Assembly (NCBI GenBank): GCA_023664735.1
Contig: JAMPFB010000015.1
Location: forward strand, 1 to 38,331
DNA from: Robinsoniella sp.
Lineage (GTDB): Bacteria; Bacillota; Clostridia; Lachnospirales; Lachnospiraceae
Direction: 5' to 3'
Length of the DNA: 38,331 nt
Positions within the stretch are counted from its first letter, which is position 1. Each line of letters starts with the position of its first letter. The notes under the pieces are model-generated. The model did no database searches. It was not told the DNA's origin and saw only the letters and a list, made by a program, of their open reading frames with translations. A program made the translations under genes and the position numbers. This document shows positions 8,814-16,706 of the stretch, piece by piece.

Positions 8814-11597
8814 TCAGTACCCCTGAATTCCCTTATATTTCAACGTAAATTTTCCACTGGTATCCAATCCTGTTTCCGAAGAATTGAAAATATCCGTTAC
8901 AAGCCATGAATCCAATTCTACATTGGCATTGATTTTTAACATAGTATACTCATCCATTAACTTATAATCTTTTTTGTCTGCTGATTTTGCCACATTCACC
9001 TGTGCCAGATCCGCCGCCCGTCCCAGCATTTGGTAGCGACTGGTCTCGTCAAGGTTCTTTACACATAGCATAATCCACAGATAATCCTTGTAGCTGAATG
9101 CCAGCTTGTTGGATGATGCTTTATCCTTTGTGGCATCCCAGCCTGCAATGTCCGTTATGGATTCCAATTTAGAGCGCCACTCTTTCTTTGGCGTCATTAC
9201 CTTAAACATAACAACGGAGCCGCCATTCATCAAAACTACCATATCCCGCACTGTCTCTACAGTTGCCACCACCACTTCCACCACTACCTGAACAATTACG
9301 GACACAAGCGGATTTCCAAACAGATTTCCTATTTCTTTTGCGCCTTTCGTAACGTCACTTTGAGTAAGGGCATAAATAAGATTTCCTACAAATTGGATAG
9401 CAAAAATAACTGCTTTTGTATTATTTACATTGGTGCGGGCATCCTGTTTGTTTCCCCACAAAATATACTCTACCTCTGCCCGGTAAATAACATCCTGCGT
9501 AAGATGATAGTCGCTTAGTGAGACTAACTCCTTTGTATCCTTTGTTTTCCAGCTTCCATCACTTTTTTTCTCACCGGTTTTGTCAATGGTGTAGTAGGAG
9601 TACATATTCATAAAATATTCCGTTAAGTAAATCGGCTCTATGATTGCTTCCGTTCCTTTGGATGCAAGCTTGGTAATGCCGCTTAAAATGGTGTTATCTT
9701 TATTTAAGGAATCTAAGGCATCATCCATGCTTTTTTCCCTTTTATCGGAATTGTCTATATTTGTTTCTTCTGAGTTGATTTTTTTATCTTGATTTTCTGC
9801 TCCCTGTCCCATCATTGTAGTTGGGAGTGCGTCTTGTACTTCTTGTAACTTGTATGCCACATCCTCTAAATCATCCGTGGTAAACAATCTGCCCATTTCC
9901 TCAAGGAACACCTTTAATCTATCATTTAATTTGTTGTTGCTATCCTTTACTTTATCCTTATTTTTTTTCTTTCCGCAAACCTCTTCAAGATATTTGTAAA
10001 ACTCCGTATCTGATAGATTTCTTAAAGGCTCATGTACAAATTCACCATCGGGAGCTGCCATTGGGAGCAGATAATAAAAATCGCCAGAGGCAACAAATGC
10101 CTTTATTGTGCTGCCATTAGAAGCCCGCCCTACATGGCTGTCCAACTCTTGTAGGATAGAATTTTTATGAGAATCAGCCCTTCTTAGAGCTACATTGCAA
10201 AACGTTGCCTTTTCCATGTATTTCTTGAATTTTTCAAAGAAATCCTGATTCTTTTTTGCATAGTCCTCCATAGTACCTATGCCATTATCATTACTTAACA
10301 GTTTTTCATATTCCTTTTGATTTTCTTTCTCATTTGCTTTCAGTTCCTCAATGGAGAGAGCTTCCGTATCTACCTTCCATATATCTAATTTTTCTTTCAT
10401 TTTTTTTAGTTTTTTTCTTATCGTCTCTATTTTCTTACATACCTTTTCCTCATGATTACGACAGGATTCCGCTGTATCGTATAATCTTTTACTAATTGTT
10501 TCTACTTCCTTAATATCCTGCTTTGCCTGTCCGGATATTTGGGATGGCACATTTAGAAAGTAATTTTTACAGCTTACATAATTTTCATATAAAAGCTTTC
10601 CTTCTTTTTCGATTTTCTTACTCTCTTCTGAGTTCTTAGCATCTTCTTCTCCTGAGCTTTCCGTACTGTCGGAATCAGCGTTTAATTTATATTTTTCCTT
10701 CCAAAAGTCCATAAACTTACTTTTACTTACATCCTTCAAGGTTAAATAGTAACCCTTCATTTCCAATAAAGTATCATAGGCTGCCGTATATCTGTCCGTC
10801 TTGTCCGGTTTCTGTAAATCGCTTGTTAATTTTGCTGAAAGCGTATTAAATTGCTTTATGTCATCCTCCCAGTCCCCTGCTGTTACAGGCTCATTACGAT
10901 ATTGGGAATACCCACAGGCAACCAATTCCTCCACGGTAATTTCCCTGCACAGTTTTTCAATTTTATTAAGATCAGATTGATACATAGCCTGAAAGCCCTT
11001 ACAGGCTTTTACCTCATCATCCACCAAATCCTTTAACTTTTTCAGTTCTCTTTCTACATCATTTGCTGCTTTTGTAGTCTGCAGCTCATCATCGGCTACC
11101 TCTTTTGCGGCTTCCATTTCCTTTCCATTTTTCAGCTTATCCAATATGCCTGTTCCAACCGTAATAGGTGCACGATACTTCATATATTCCAATACTTGCT
11201 GTTCCATAACAGGACCTCGGCAGATTTCTGTATGGTCTACCCCCTCAGAGCTGAAGCTTTCGCCGGAAGCGGCCATCTGAAGAAATACCAGTGCCGTGTT
11301 ATAATCATCCTCCGTAATGCCACAGGCTCCCAGAGAGTCTACAAAGTAGGTATGGAGATTTTCCTGCAAATCCTCCGGTGTTTTGGACATGGCAATCAAT
11401 CCATAAGCATCCTTTAGAGCAACATCATAGTTGGACAAACCTGCATTTAAAGCAAGCTGCCCTGCGCCTGATACAATATTCCTTGCCGCATAAATCCGTC
11501 CGCCATCTACGACTACAGCCGAAAATAGAAAAGTGGATAGCAATATAATTGATAAAAATACGGAAATTGCTCCTTGCTGTCTTTTTGTAAACCACAT
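8814..11597 (-). CDS. DUF5702 protein, TadG-like surface component
   Basis: A 927-residue protein with an N-terminal QQGAISVFLSIILLSTFLF segment, like TadG-type proteins, then VVVDGGRIYAARNIVSGAGQLALNAGL, the conserved DUF5702 N-terminal block. Residues about 155-480 are highly charged and helix-rich with Lys/Glu heptads, probably a coiled-coil stalk. A hydrophobic stretch near residues 755-795 (VSVIVQVVVEVVVATVETV) could be a buried helix or second membrane segment. DUF5702 proteins occur in Clostridial Tad loci in the place TadG occupies elsewhere. It is by far the largest pilus protein here and may form the outer stalk or tip. Function is inferred from locus and architecture. Confidence 0.82.
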   Translation of the reverse strand: MWFTKRQQGAISVFLSIILLSTFLFSAVVVDGGRIYAARNIVSGAGQLALNAGLSNYDVALKDAYGLIAMSKTPEDLQENLHTYFVDSLGACGITEDDYNTALVFLQMAASGESFSSEGVDHTEICRGPVMEQQVLEYMKYRAPITVGTGILDKLKNGKEMEAAKEVADDELQTTKAANDVERELKKLKDLVDDEVKACKGFQAMYQSDLNKIEKLCREITVEELVACGYSQYRNEPVTAGDWEDDIKQFNTLSAKLTSDLQKPDKTDRYTAAYDTLLEMKGYYLTLKDVSKSKFMDFWKEKYKLNADSDSTESSGEEDAKNSEESKKIEKEGKLLYENYVSCKNYFLNVPSQISGQAKQDIKEVETISKRLYDTAESCRNHEEKVCKKIETIRKKLKKMKEKLDIWKVDTEALSIEELKANEKENQKEYEKLLSNDNGIGTMEDYAKKNQDFFEKFKKYMEKATFCNVALRRADSHKNSILQELDSHVGRASNGSTIKAFVASGDFYYLLPMAAPDGEFVHEPLRNLSDTEFYKYLEEVCGKKKNKDKVKDSNNKLNDRLKVFLEEMGRLFTTDDLEDVAYKLQEVQDALPTTMMGQGAENQDKKINSEETNIDNSDKREKSMDDALDSLNKDNTILSGITKLASKGTEAIIEPIYLTEYFMNMYSYYTIDKTGEKKSDGSWKTKDTKELVSLSDYHLTQDVIYRAEVEYILWGNKQDARTNVNNTKAVIFAIQFVGNLIYALTQSDVTKGAKEIGNLFGNPLVSVIVQVVVEVVVATVETVRDMVVLMNGGSVVMFKVMTPKKEWRSKLESITDIAGWDATKDKASSNKLAFSYKDYLWIMLCVKNLDETSRYQMLGRAADLAQVNVAKSADKKDYKLMDEYTMLKINANVELDSWLVTDIFNSSETGLDTSGKFTLKYKGIQGY

Positions 11598-11636
11598 ACT
11601 GTTTTTCTCCTGTTTTTTGTATCTTTAAAAAAGCTT

Positions 11637-12299
11637 TTATAAAAAGTTTACGATTTCCTTGAACTTTCCTACATAAGAATCTAACTCAATGTTCATTAGT
11701 TTTGTAAGCGCCTTGATTCCATCCCATGCCATATCCACATCCCGTATAAAGTCTGCCGGATTCATTGCTACGGTGGAAGCGCTTTGGGAAAGGATTACTT
11801 TATCCTTGAAGCCAAAGTATTTTAAAACACCGGGCATGGGATATTCTAAAGAGGTGGTAACTGTAATGCTATAGGAAAGGAAATTCCGGTCTAAGTCTAC
11901 TTTGGATGTCATCTGGTCAAATCCTGTGAAAATACACAAACTTTGCATGACGCTTGTAGCATAGTCCGATAAACCTTCCTCATTAACCCATGTGCATCCT
12001 ACAATTTCCCGGTAAAGCTTTGTAAAATCCTTATGATATGCCTTATAATAATTTGTTACTGCCGATGCAGAAGGGTCATCAGCAAAATCAAAGGACTTGG
12101 CATCCAGCCTTCCAAGCTCTTTATATCCGGGGCTTGATACTACATAGTCTGCCTGTCTGGTTACCTTCTGCACCTGATATAAAATAGCTCCTTCCTGCAA
12201 TTTGTATAAACCTAAATATATCAATGCCATAACTGTTAAAAGTACCATTGGAAAGATAAAGGCGGCTTCTACCATTATGGCTCCGTTTTCTTTTTTCAT
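11637..12299 (-). CDS. TadE-like pseudopilin, first copy
   Basis: A 220-residue protein starting KKENGAIMVEAAFIFPMVLLTVMALIYL in overlapping pieces: a short basic leader, Gly, and the TadE-type hydrophobic segment with the conserved Glu (MVEAAFIFP). A longer reading from 12386 exists, but the ATG at 12299 has AGGAG eight bases upstream and gives the usual short leader. The extracytoplasmic part contains SITVTTSLEYPMPGVLKYFG, a segment common in TadE relatives. It directly follows the Flp pilin gene, with an 11-bp hairpin in the gap. It is expected to be cleaved by the prepilin peptidase and to act as a minor pilin or initiation factor. Confidence 0.87.
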   Translation of the reverse strand: MKKENGAIMVEAAFIFPMVLLTVMALIYLGLYKLQEGAILYQVQKVTRQADYVVSSPGYKELGRLDAKSFDFADDPSASAVTNYYKAYHKDFTKLYREIVGCTWVNEEGLSDYATSVMQSLCIFTGFDQMTSKVDLDRNFLSYSITVTTSLEYPMPGVLKYFGFKDKVILSQSASTVAMNPADFIRDVDMAWDGIKALTKLMNIELDSYVGKFKEIVNFL

Positions 12300-12318
12300 G
12301 TTCAAATCTCCTGAAATG

Positions 12319-12359
12319 CCAGCCATTGCAGCCTTGGTTTTAGAGTGGGCAATGGCTGG
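12319..12359 (-). promoter_or_regulatory. hairpin between flp and tadE
   Basis: A perfect 11-bp inverted repeat, CCAGCCATTGC/GCAATGGCTGG, with a 19-base loop, lies between the pilin stop and the tadE ribosome site. No U tract follows, so it looks like an mRNA-stabilising or attenuating structure rather than a full terminator. It may allow excess pilin over the downstream proteins. Confidence 0.55.
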
Positions 12360-12375
12360 GCAGTAATTGAAATTA

Positions 12376-12588
12376 CTACTGTACAAAAGTATCTATTTTG
12401 CCAAACACTTTATCAACCAAGTCCACTAACTTGTCTTTAAGCAGTACTGCAACTGTAACTGCAATTACAATAATCAACAGCACCGCCACAAAGTTAGACT
12501 CGCCTCTCTCCTCATTCCTCAAATCCTGCAGAAAGCAAGCCATCATTACCCGCAGCCTGATCAATTGGTTGTCCATGTACTCTAACAT
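12376..12588 (-). CDS. flp: Flp-type (type IVb) pilin
   Basis: A 70-residue prepilin and the probable major pilus subunit. A basic leader of about 29 residues ends in EERG, followed by ESNFVAVLLIIVIAVTVAVLL, the Flp hydrophobic helix with Glu near the mature N terminus. Cleavage is expected after that Gly. The tail KDKLVDLVDKVFGKIDTFVQ is short and amphipathic, as in Flp1 pilins. The ATG at 12588 has AGGAGG eight bases upstream. It lies between tadC and tadE, whereas flp is usually first in proteobacterial tad operons; a location after tadC is common in Firmicutes. A small hairpin (AGGTAT/ATACCT, 12616-12631) precedes it. Confidence 0.9.
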   Translation of the reverse strand: MLEYMDNQLIRLRVMMACFLQDLRNEERGESNFVAVLLIIVIAVTVAVLLKDKLVDLVDKVFGKIDTFVQ

Positions 12589-12640
12589 ATCGTTTTCCTC
12601 CTTTTTTTAGATTTAGGTATTTTTATACCTTTGTAATTTA

Positions 12641-13507
12641 TTATAGACTGCCAAAAATTGGCACTATAATCATAATTAAAATTCCCACAAAAATCATTGC
12701 GGTGCACATCAAAAGCTTGGTTTCCGCCTTTGCCGCCTTCTGCATCACAAGAGATTTCTTCTGTGCCCAAAGCTCGTCAGACATGTCTTTTAAAAAGTAC
12801 GCAAGGTCTGCGCTTCCTTTGGTAAGTCCCTGTGCCACCAATGCGGAAAACTTACGCATTTCTTTTAAGGCACACCTGTCTGCAAAGTTGCGGTAAGCAT
12901 CCAGCTCAGAAACCCCGTTTTCAAATTCGCTTATGGTGATTCGCATTTCCTGATAGAGAATGCCTGTTCCTGTTCCAGCCACTTTTTTCCATGCATCCCT
13001 GAGCATCATGCCTGCATTTACCAAAAGGGTCATTTTGGACAATACCTGCGGAAACTCCATAAGCAGTTCCTCTCTTCTATTTTCGATTTTGTCCTGAAAG
13101 GTTTCCCGCACATACCAGACCACTAAAACAGAAATAGCAAGCCCAAACAGAAGAAACATGGCGTTATTGCTTAAAATGGCAAGGAGCAATACAATTGGAA
13201 TCAAAGTCACGCTATATGTAATTTGACCGCCCATCATAACATAATAATAGTATTCTGCATATTTACGTCCATAAATTTCCGCCATTTCACTGACTTTTTT
13301 CCGGTTTTTATCTGACTTTATGTTAAAGCGGATCAGCTCCATAATCTGGAATCCAATATAGAAAAATTCCCCGAATTGAAATTGTTTTTTATCAATGCTA
13401 TCCACGATATTTTTATATTTTCCTTCGTATCTTGCTGCATAATATACCCATATAACCACAAAAATGGTGGTCGGTATCAACAGCAGTAATTGAAAAACAC
13501 TTTTCAT
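12641..13507 (-). CDS. tadC: TadC, type II secretion F-family inner-membrane protein
   Basis: A 288-residue membrane protein of the T2SSF family, one of the two platform proteins of the Tad machine. It has an N-terminal membrane segment, a paired hydrophobic region near residues 95-130 (VTLIPIVLLLAILSNNAMFL), a cytoplasmic T2SSF domain (MEFPQVLSKMTLLVNAGMMLRDAW to the KEMRKFSALVAQGLTKGSADLA block) and a C-terminal membrane helix (LLMCTAMIFVGILIMII). It lies 13 bases downstream of tadB. The TadB/TadC labels follow gene order after TadA and could be exchanged on structural grounds. Confidence 0.88.
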   Translation of the reverse strand: MKSVFQLLLLIPTTIFVVIWVYYAARYEGKYKNIVDSIDKKQFQFGEFFYIGFQIMELIRFNIKSDKNRKKVSEMAEIYGRKYAEYYYYVMMGGQITYSVTLIPIVLLLAILSNNAMFLLFGLAISVLVVWYVRETFQDKIENRREELLMEFPQVLSKMTLLVNAGMMLRDAWKKVAGTGTGILYQEMRITISEFENGVSELDAYRNFADRCALKEMRKFSALVAQGLTKGSADLAYFLKDMSDELWAQKKSLVMQKAAKAETKLLMCTAMIFVGILIMIIVPIFGSL

Positions 13508-13520
13508 CCTCGTACCTCTT

Positions 13521-14312
13521 TTATAATTTGATATCCGTTACTTTCTGCCCCATGATATAAGCCCCTATAAAAATGCCTATTGCCACCAGCTTTGCTGCAA
13601 TATTTGTCATGGAATTGCCAAAGGTATCTCCGCTCATTCCCCTTAAGCTAAGACATAAGATAAGGGGCATCAGCATCATAACGTTTAATTCATTTTTATT
13701 CCCTGCCAGCATGGTATTCATTTCCAGTTCGATATCCACCTTATCACTTATAATGTCTCTGGTAGATGCTATGATATTCTTAATATCAGCGCCCTGCCGC
13801 AAGGACACCTCGAAGACATTGGCAAAGCTTTCTACGTCATTTAAACCGCTTCTTTCTGCAAAATCTGCCAGCAGCACTTCTACATTTATATTATTATCCA
13901 TACCGCTTACAATAAGCTTTAGTTCTTTCACGATGTCTCCGTCATCTCCATACATATTACGTAGGTCATTTAAGGAATCAATAAATGCATCTCTTGTATT
14001 CTTTCCTGCAGAATAGGATGATGTAAGGGATTCCAGCATGTCCTTGAACTGAAACAACAAATTTTTCTTTCTTTTCTTCAACAGATAATTCTGATAAACA
14101 GGAATTGCCTTGATTCCCACTACTATCAGGGCAATTATGGAAAGAGGAATGGATGTAAAAAATATATACAGCACCACTGCCGCTCCCAATCCGCCAATGA
14201 GGAATCCCTGTATCTTTTCCATGAAAGAAAGGGGGTACACATGATAATCGTCTGCATTTCCCATAATTCCCCTTTTGGGGATATATACTTGTTTTTTCTG
14301 CTTTCTGCCCAT
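13521..14312 (-). CDS. tadB: TadB, type II secretion F-family inner-membrane protein
   Basis: A 263-residue platform protein, the first T2SSF member after the TadA ATPase. A hydrophobic pair at about residues 37-70 is followed by the cytoplasmic domain: FQFKDMLESLTSSYSAGKNTRDAF, then SGLNDVESFANVFEVSLRQGADI, typical of the family. C-terminal membrane segments occur near LMLMPLILCLSL and AAKLVAIGIFIGAYIMG. With TadC it is expected to couple TadA ATP hydrolysis to pilin extraction. The ribosome site ahead of the ATG at 14312 is weak (AAAGTGAG), so a slightly different start is possible. Confidence 0.88.
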   Translation of the reverse strand: MGRKQKKQVYIPKRGIMGNADDYHVYPLSFMEKIQGFLIGGLGAAVVLYIFFTSIPLSIIALIVVGIKAIPVYQNYLLKKRKKNLLFQFKDMLESLTSSYSAGKNTRDAFIDSLNDLRNMYGDDGDIVKELKLIVSGMDNNINVEVLLADFAERSGLNDVESFANVFEVSLRQGADIKNIIASTRDIISDKVDIELEMNTMLAGNKNELNVMMLMPLILCLSLRGMSGDTFGNSMTNIAAKLVAIGIFIGAYIMGQKVTDIKL

Positions 14313-14382
14313 TTTTTCTCACTTTCTATTGCACTTTTCATTGCATTTTTTATTTACTTTCCACTGCACTTTCTATAATATT

Positions 14383-15621
14383 TTATATTTCACCCTTGTA
14401 TCCCATCAGTTGTAATTTATGTATGTTTTTCATAGGGTTTTTTGTTCTCTTCAGGCTTCCCGAAACCCTTTCCAAAGTGCTGTTTTCATCTTCCTCAAAC
14501 ACATAGAGGGGATTTAACAGGATTTCATCATTTTCATAGCCTAATACTTCTGTAATTTCCATAGTCTTACGGCTCTTATCCCGAAGCCTTGACAAGTGCA
14601 CGATAATGTCAATGGCTGATGCCATCTGCTGTCTGACTGCTGCCAAAGGAAGTCCATCGGAACCCTGCAGTACCATTGTTTCCAGACGGCTTAACATATC
14701 CTTCGTGGAATTGGCATGACCGGTAGAAAGGGAACCATCATGACCGGTGTTCATTGCCTGAAGCATGTCCAGCGCTTCTGCCCCACGCACTTCTCCTACG
14801 ATGATACGTTCGGGACGCATACGAAGAGAGGATTTAATCAGATCACGAATGGTAACGGCGCCTACTCCGGAGCTGTTGGCATTTCTTGTTTCTAGGCGAA
14901 CCAGATTATCAATTCCTACAATCTGAAGCTCTGCTGAATCTTCTATCGTAATCACACGCTCATCATGAGGAATATAATTGGAAACTGCATTTAGGAAGGT
15001 GGTCTTTCCGCTGCCTGTACCTCCACAGATAATGATGTTATATTTTGCTTTTACCAACAATTCCAGTACATCTGCAATTTCTTTTGTGAGAGAGCCATAC
15101 TCCAATAGTTTTTCAATAGTCATTGGATTTTTGGAAAACTTACGAATGGTAACGGTAGGCCCCTTTAATGCTATAGGCGGCAGCACCACATTCACACGGG
15201 AACCATCCGGCAATCTGGTATCTACTATAGGATTTGCCTGATTGACTTCTCTTCCTGCCAGTCCTACAATTCTCTGGATAATATCTTCCAACTGTCTTTC
15301 CGATTCAAAGGCATCCTTTAACTGATAAAGACGGCCGCTTTTTTCAATAAATATTTCATCTATGCCATTAATCATGACTTCCGTGATATTGTCATCTTTT
15401 ATAATCAAATCCAACAACCCGAATCCACGTATGGAGCTGTATACCTGCTCGACAATGTCCACTTTTTCCGTAATGGAAAGCCTTGCATCCCTGTAACGGC
15501 TGTAAAAAAGCTCTTCTATTTTTTCCTGAAGTTCATCATCCGATATTTGGGAAAGATTTAATTGGTCTACTGCAACGCTTCTTAATTCCGTTACTATTTT
15601 CTTTAACTCTTCCCTGCTCAT
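14383..15621 (-). CDS. tadA: TadA/CpaF family pilus assembly ATPase
   Basis: A 412-residue secretion ATPase that powers Flp pilus assembly on the cytoplasmic face. An N-terminal helical domain ([24 protein letters not shown]) precedes the RecA-like core. Visible are [20 protein letters not shown], Walker [16 protein letters not shown] near residue 200, [10 protein letters not shown] (Asp box), Walker B-like [16 protein letters not shown], and the [12 protein letters not shown] histidine box. All catalytic positions are intact, so it should be active. Its start overlaps the tadZ stop by four bases. Length and order (Z-A-B-C) match Tad loci of Gram-positive bacteria. Confidence 0.96.
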   Translation of the reverse strand: MSREELKKIVTELRSVAVDQLNLSQISDDELQEKIEELFYSRYRDARLSITEKVDIVEQVYSSIRGFGLLDLIIKDDNITEVMINGIDEIFIEKSGRLYQLKDAFESERQLEDIIQRIVGLAGREVNQANPIVDTRLPDGSRVNVVLPPIALKGPTVTIRKFSKNPMTIEKLLEYGSLTKEIADVLELLVKAKYNIIICGGTGSGKTTFLNAVSNYIPHDERVITIEDSAELQIVGIDNLVRLETRNANSSGVGAVTIRDLIKSSLRMRPERIIVGEVRGAEALDMLQAMNTGHDGSLSTGHANSTKDMLSRLETMVLQGSDGLPLAAVRQQMASAIDIIVHLSRLRDKSRKTMEITEVLGYENDEILLNPLYVFEEDENSTLERVSGSLKRTKNPMKNIHKLQLMGYKGEI

Positions 15622-16706
15622 CTTTCCTCGTTCTCCAAATCCCTAAGTTGATCAAATACATCCATCATTACAATCCGGCTTATGATTCCTTCCATATTCA
15701 CCCCTTCAAAACGGGGAATGCCTCCTATGACATGCGCCAGATTTTTTTCTATTTCAATACTTGTTTTATTGCTAAATTGATTGTAGAAGAGAAGGAGCTT
15801 TGAGAGAAAAGCCTTCCTCATTTTATCCTCGACAGCCTCCAGCGCCCTGTAAAACTTTCCAAATTTCATGCTGTTGCTTACCGTTCCGCCCTCTACCAAA
15901 ATGATATGCTCTACCTGCTCCATCACTGCGATTTCCAAGGGACTTAGTTTGCTGTCTATATCAATAATGACCTCTTGATACAATCCACAGGAGATTACTT
16001 CTTTCAAAAGCTTTTCTATTTCTTCTACTGTCAGTTCCTGCAAATCCAGAGGGTTATCGCAGGAAACAAAGAAATTCACATTTTCCTTACTTTTTCTTAC
16101 AAGGCTTTCCAGCTTTAGGGAAAGCGCTCCTCGTTTGCTTTTCAATGCAAAAATGACATCATCGAATTTGCCGGTTCCTTCCCCTTTTAATATCAAATCC
16201 GCATTGCTGTATTGCTGCAGGTTCAAATAAAGCACACTCTTTTCCCTTGCCTGCCTTATGGCATAGGCAAGAGCTACCGTGGTGGCGCCTGCCCCACCGC
16301 TGGCAGAGCAGAATACATAGGAACGGGCTTCATTTGAACTGCGCTTGCGAAAAGATTTCAAGCCGCTTTTTCCATCCGCATAAATATTCAGCAATTCCTT
16401 GAAAATCATTTCTGCTTTTTGGTACTTATAAATACATGGATAAGCCCCGGCTTCTTCATCCCGATCCTCAGTAAGCACTACGATAGTGGCATGTTCCTTC
16501 ATAACCGCCTCTAAAGCCTTTAGCATTTCTTTGTCCATAAGGCAGATATCCAAATGTTCCCTGCTTATGTACTGTCCTAAAAGTACTGCATCAGTAAACT
16601 GTATCAATTCCATTCTATCCGCATAGTGAACATCAAAATAATTCATAAATCTTGCGGCATATTGATTATCTTTGGTGCAAATCACTAATTTCATCTTCAC
16701 AGTCAT
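15618..16706 (-). CDS. tadZ: TadZ/CpaE-like pilus localisation protein with atypical P-loop
   Basis: A protein of 358-362 residues with two domains. Residues 1 to about 115 look like a receiver-like domain (LVICTKDNQYAARFM, DICLMDKEML). Residues 125-362 form a MinD/ParA-like domain. The P-loop reads CSASGGAGATTVALAYAI: the Lys of the normal GKT/GKS motif is replaced by Ala. TadZ from Eubacterium rectale is known as an atypical ATPase of this kind, so the change is probably functional. The family helps position the Tad machine. It overlaps the upstream kinase gene by 41 bases and tadA by four. The start could be the ATG at 16706 (AGG close by) or at 16694 (farther from the same site). Confidence 0.87.
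   Translation of the reverse strand: MTVKMKLVICTKDNQYAARFMNYFDVHYADRMELIQFTDAVLLGQYISREHLDICLMDKEMLKALEAVMKEHATIVVLTEDRDEEAGAYPCIYKYQKAEMIFKELLNIYADGKSGLKSFRKRSSNEARSYVFCSASGGAGATTVALAYAIRQAREKSVLYLNLQQYSNADLILKGEGTGKFDDVIFALKSKRGALSLKLESLVRKSKENVNFFVSCDNPLDLQELTVEEIEKLLKEVISCGLYQEVIIDIDSKLSPLEIAVMEQVEHIILVEGGTVSNSMKFGKFYRALEAVEDKMRKAFLSKLLLFYNQFSNKTSIEIEKNLAHVIGGIPRFEGVNMEGIISRIVMMDVFDQLRDLENEER

Noticed and set aside
14135-14341. Alternative start frames upstream of tadB
   Set aside because: They are in other frames, lack hydrophobic T2SSF features and overlap the clear tadB frame.
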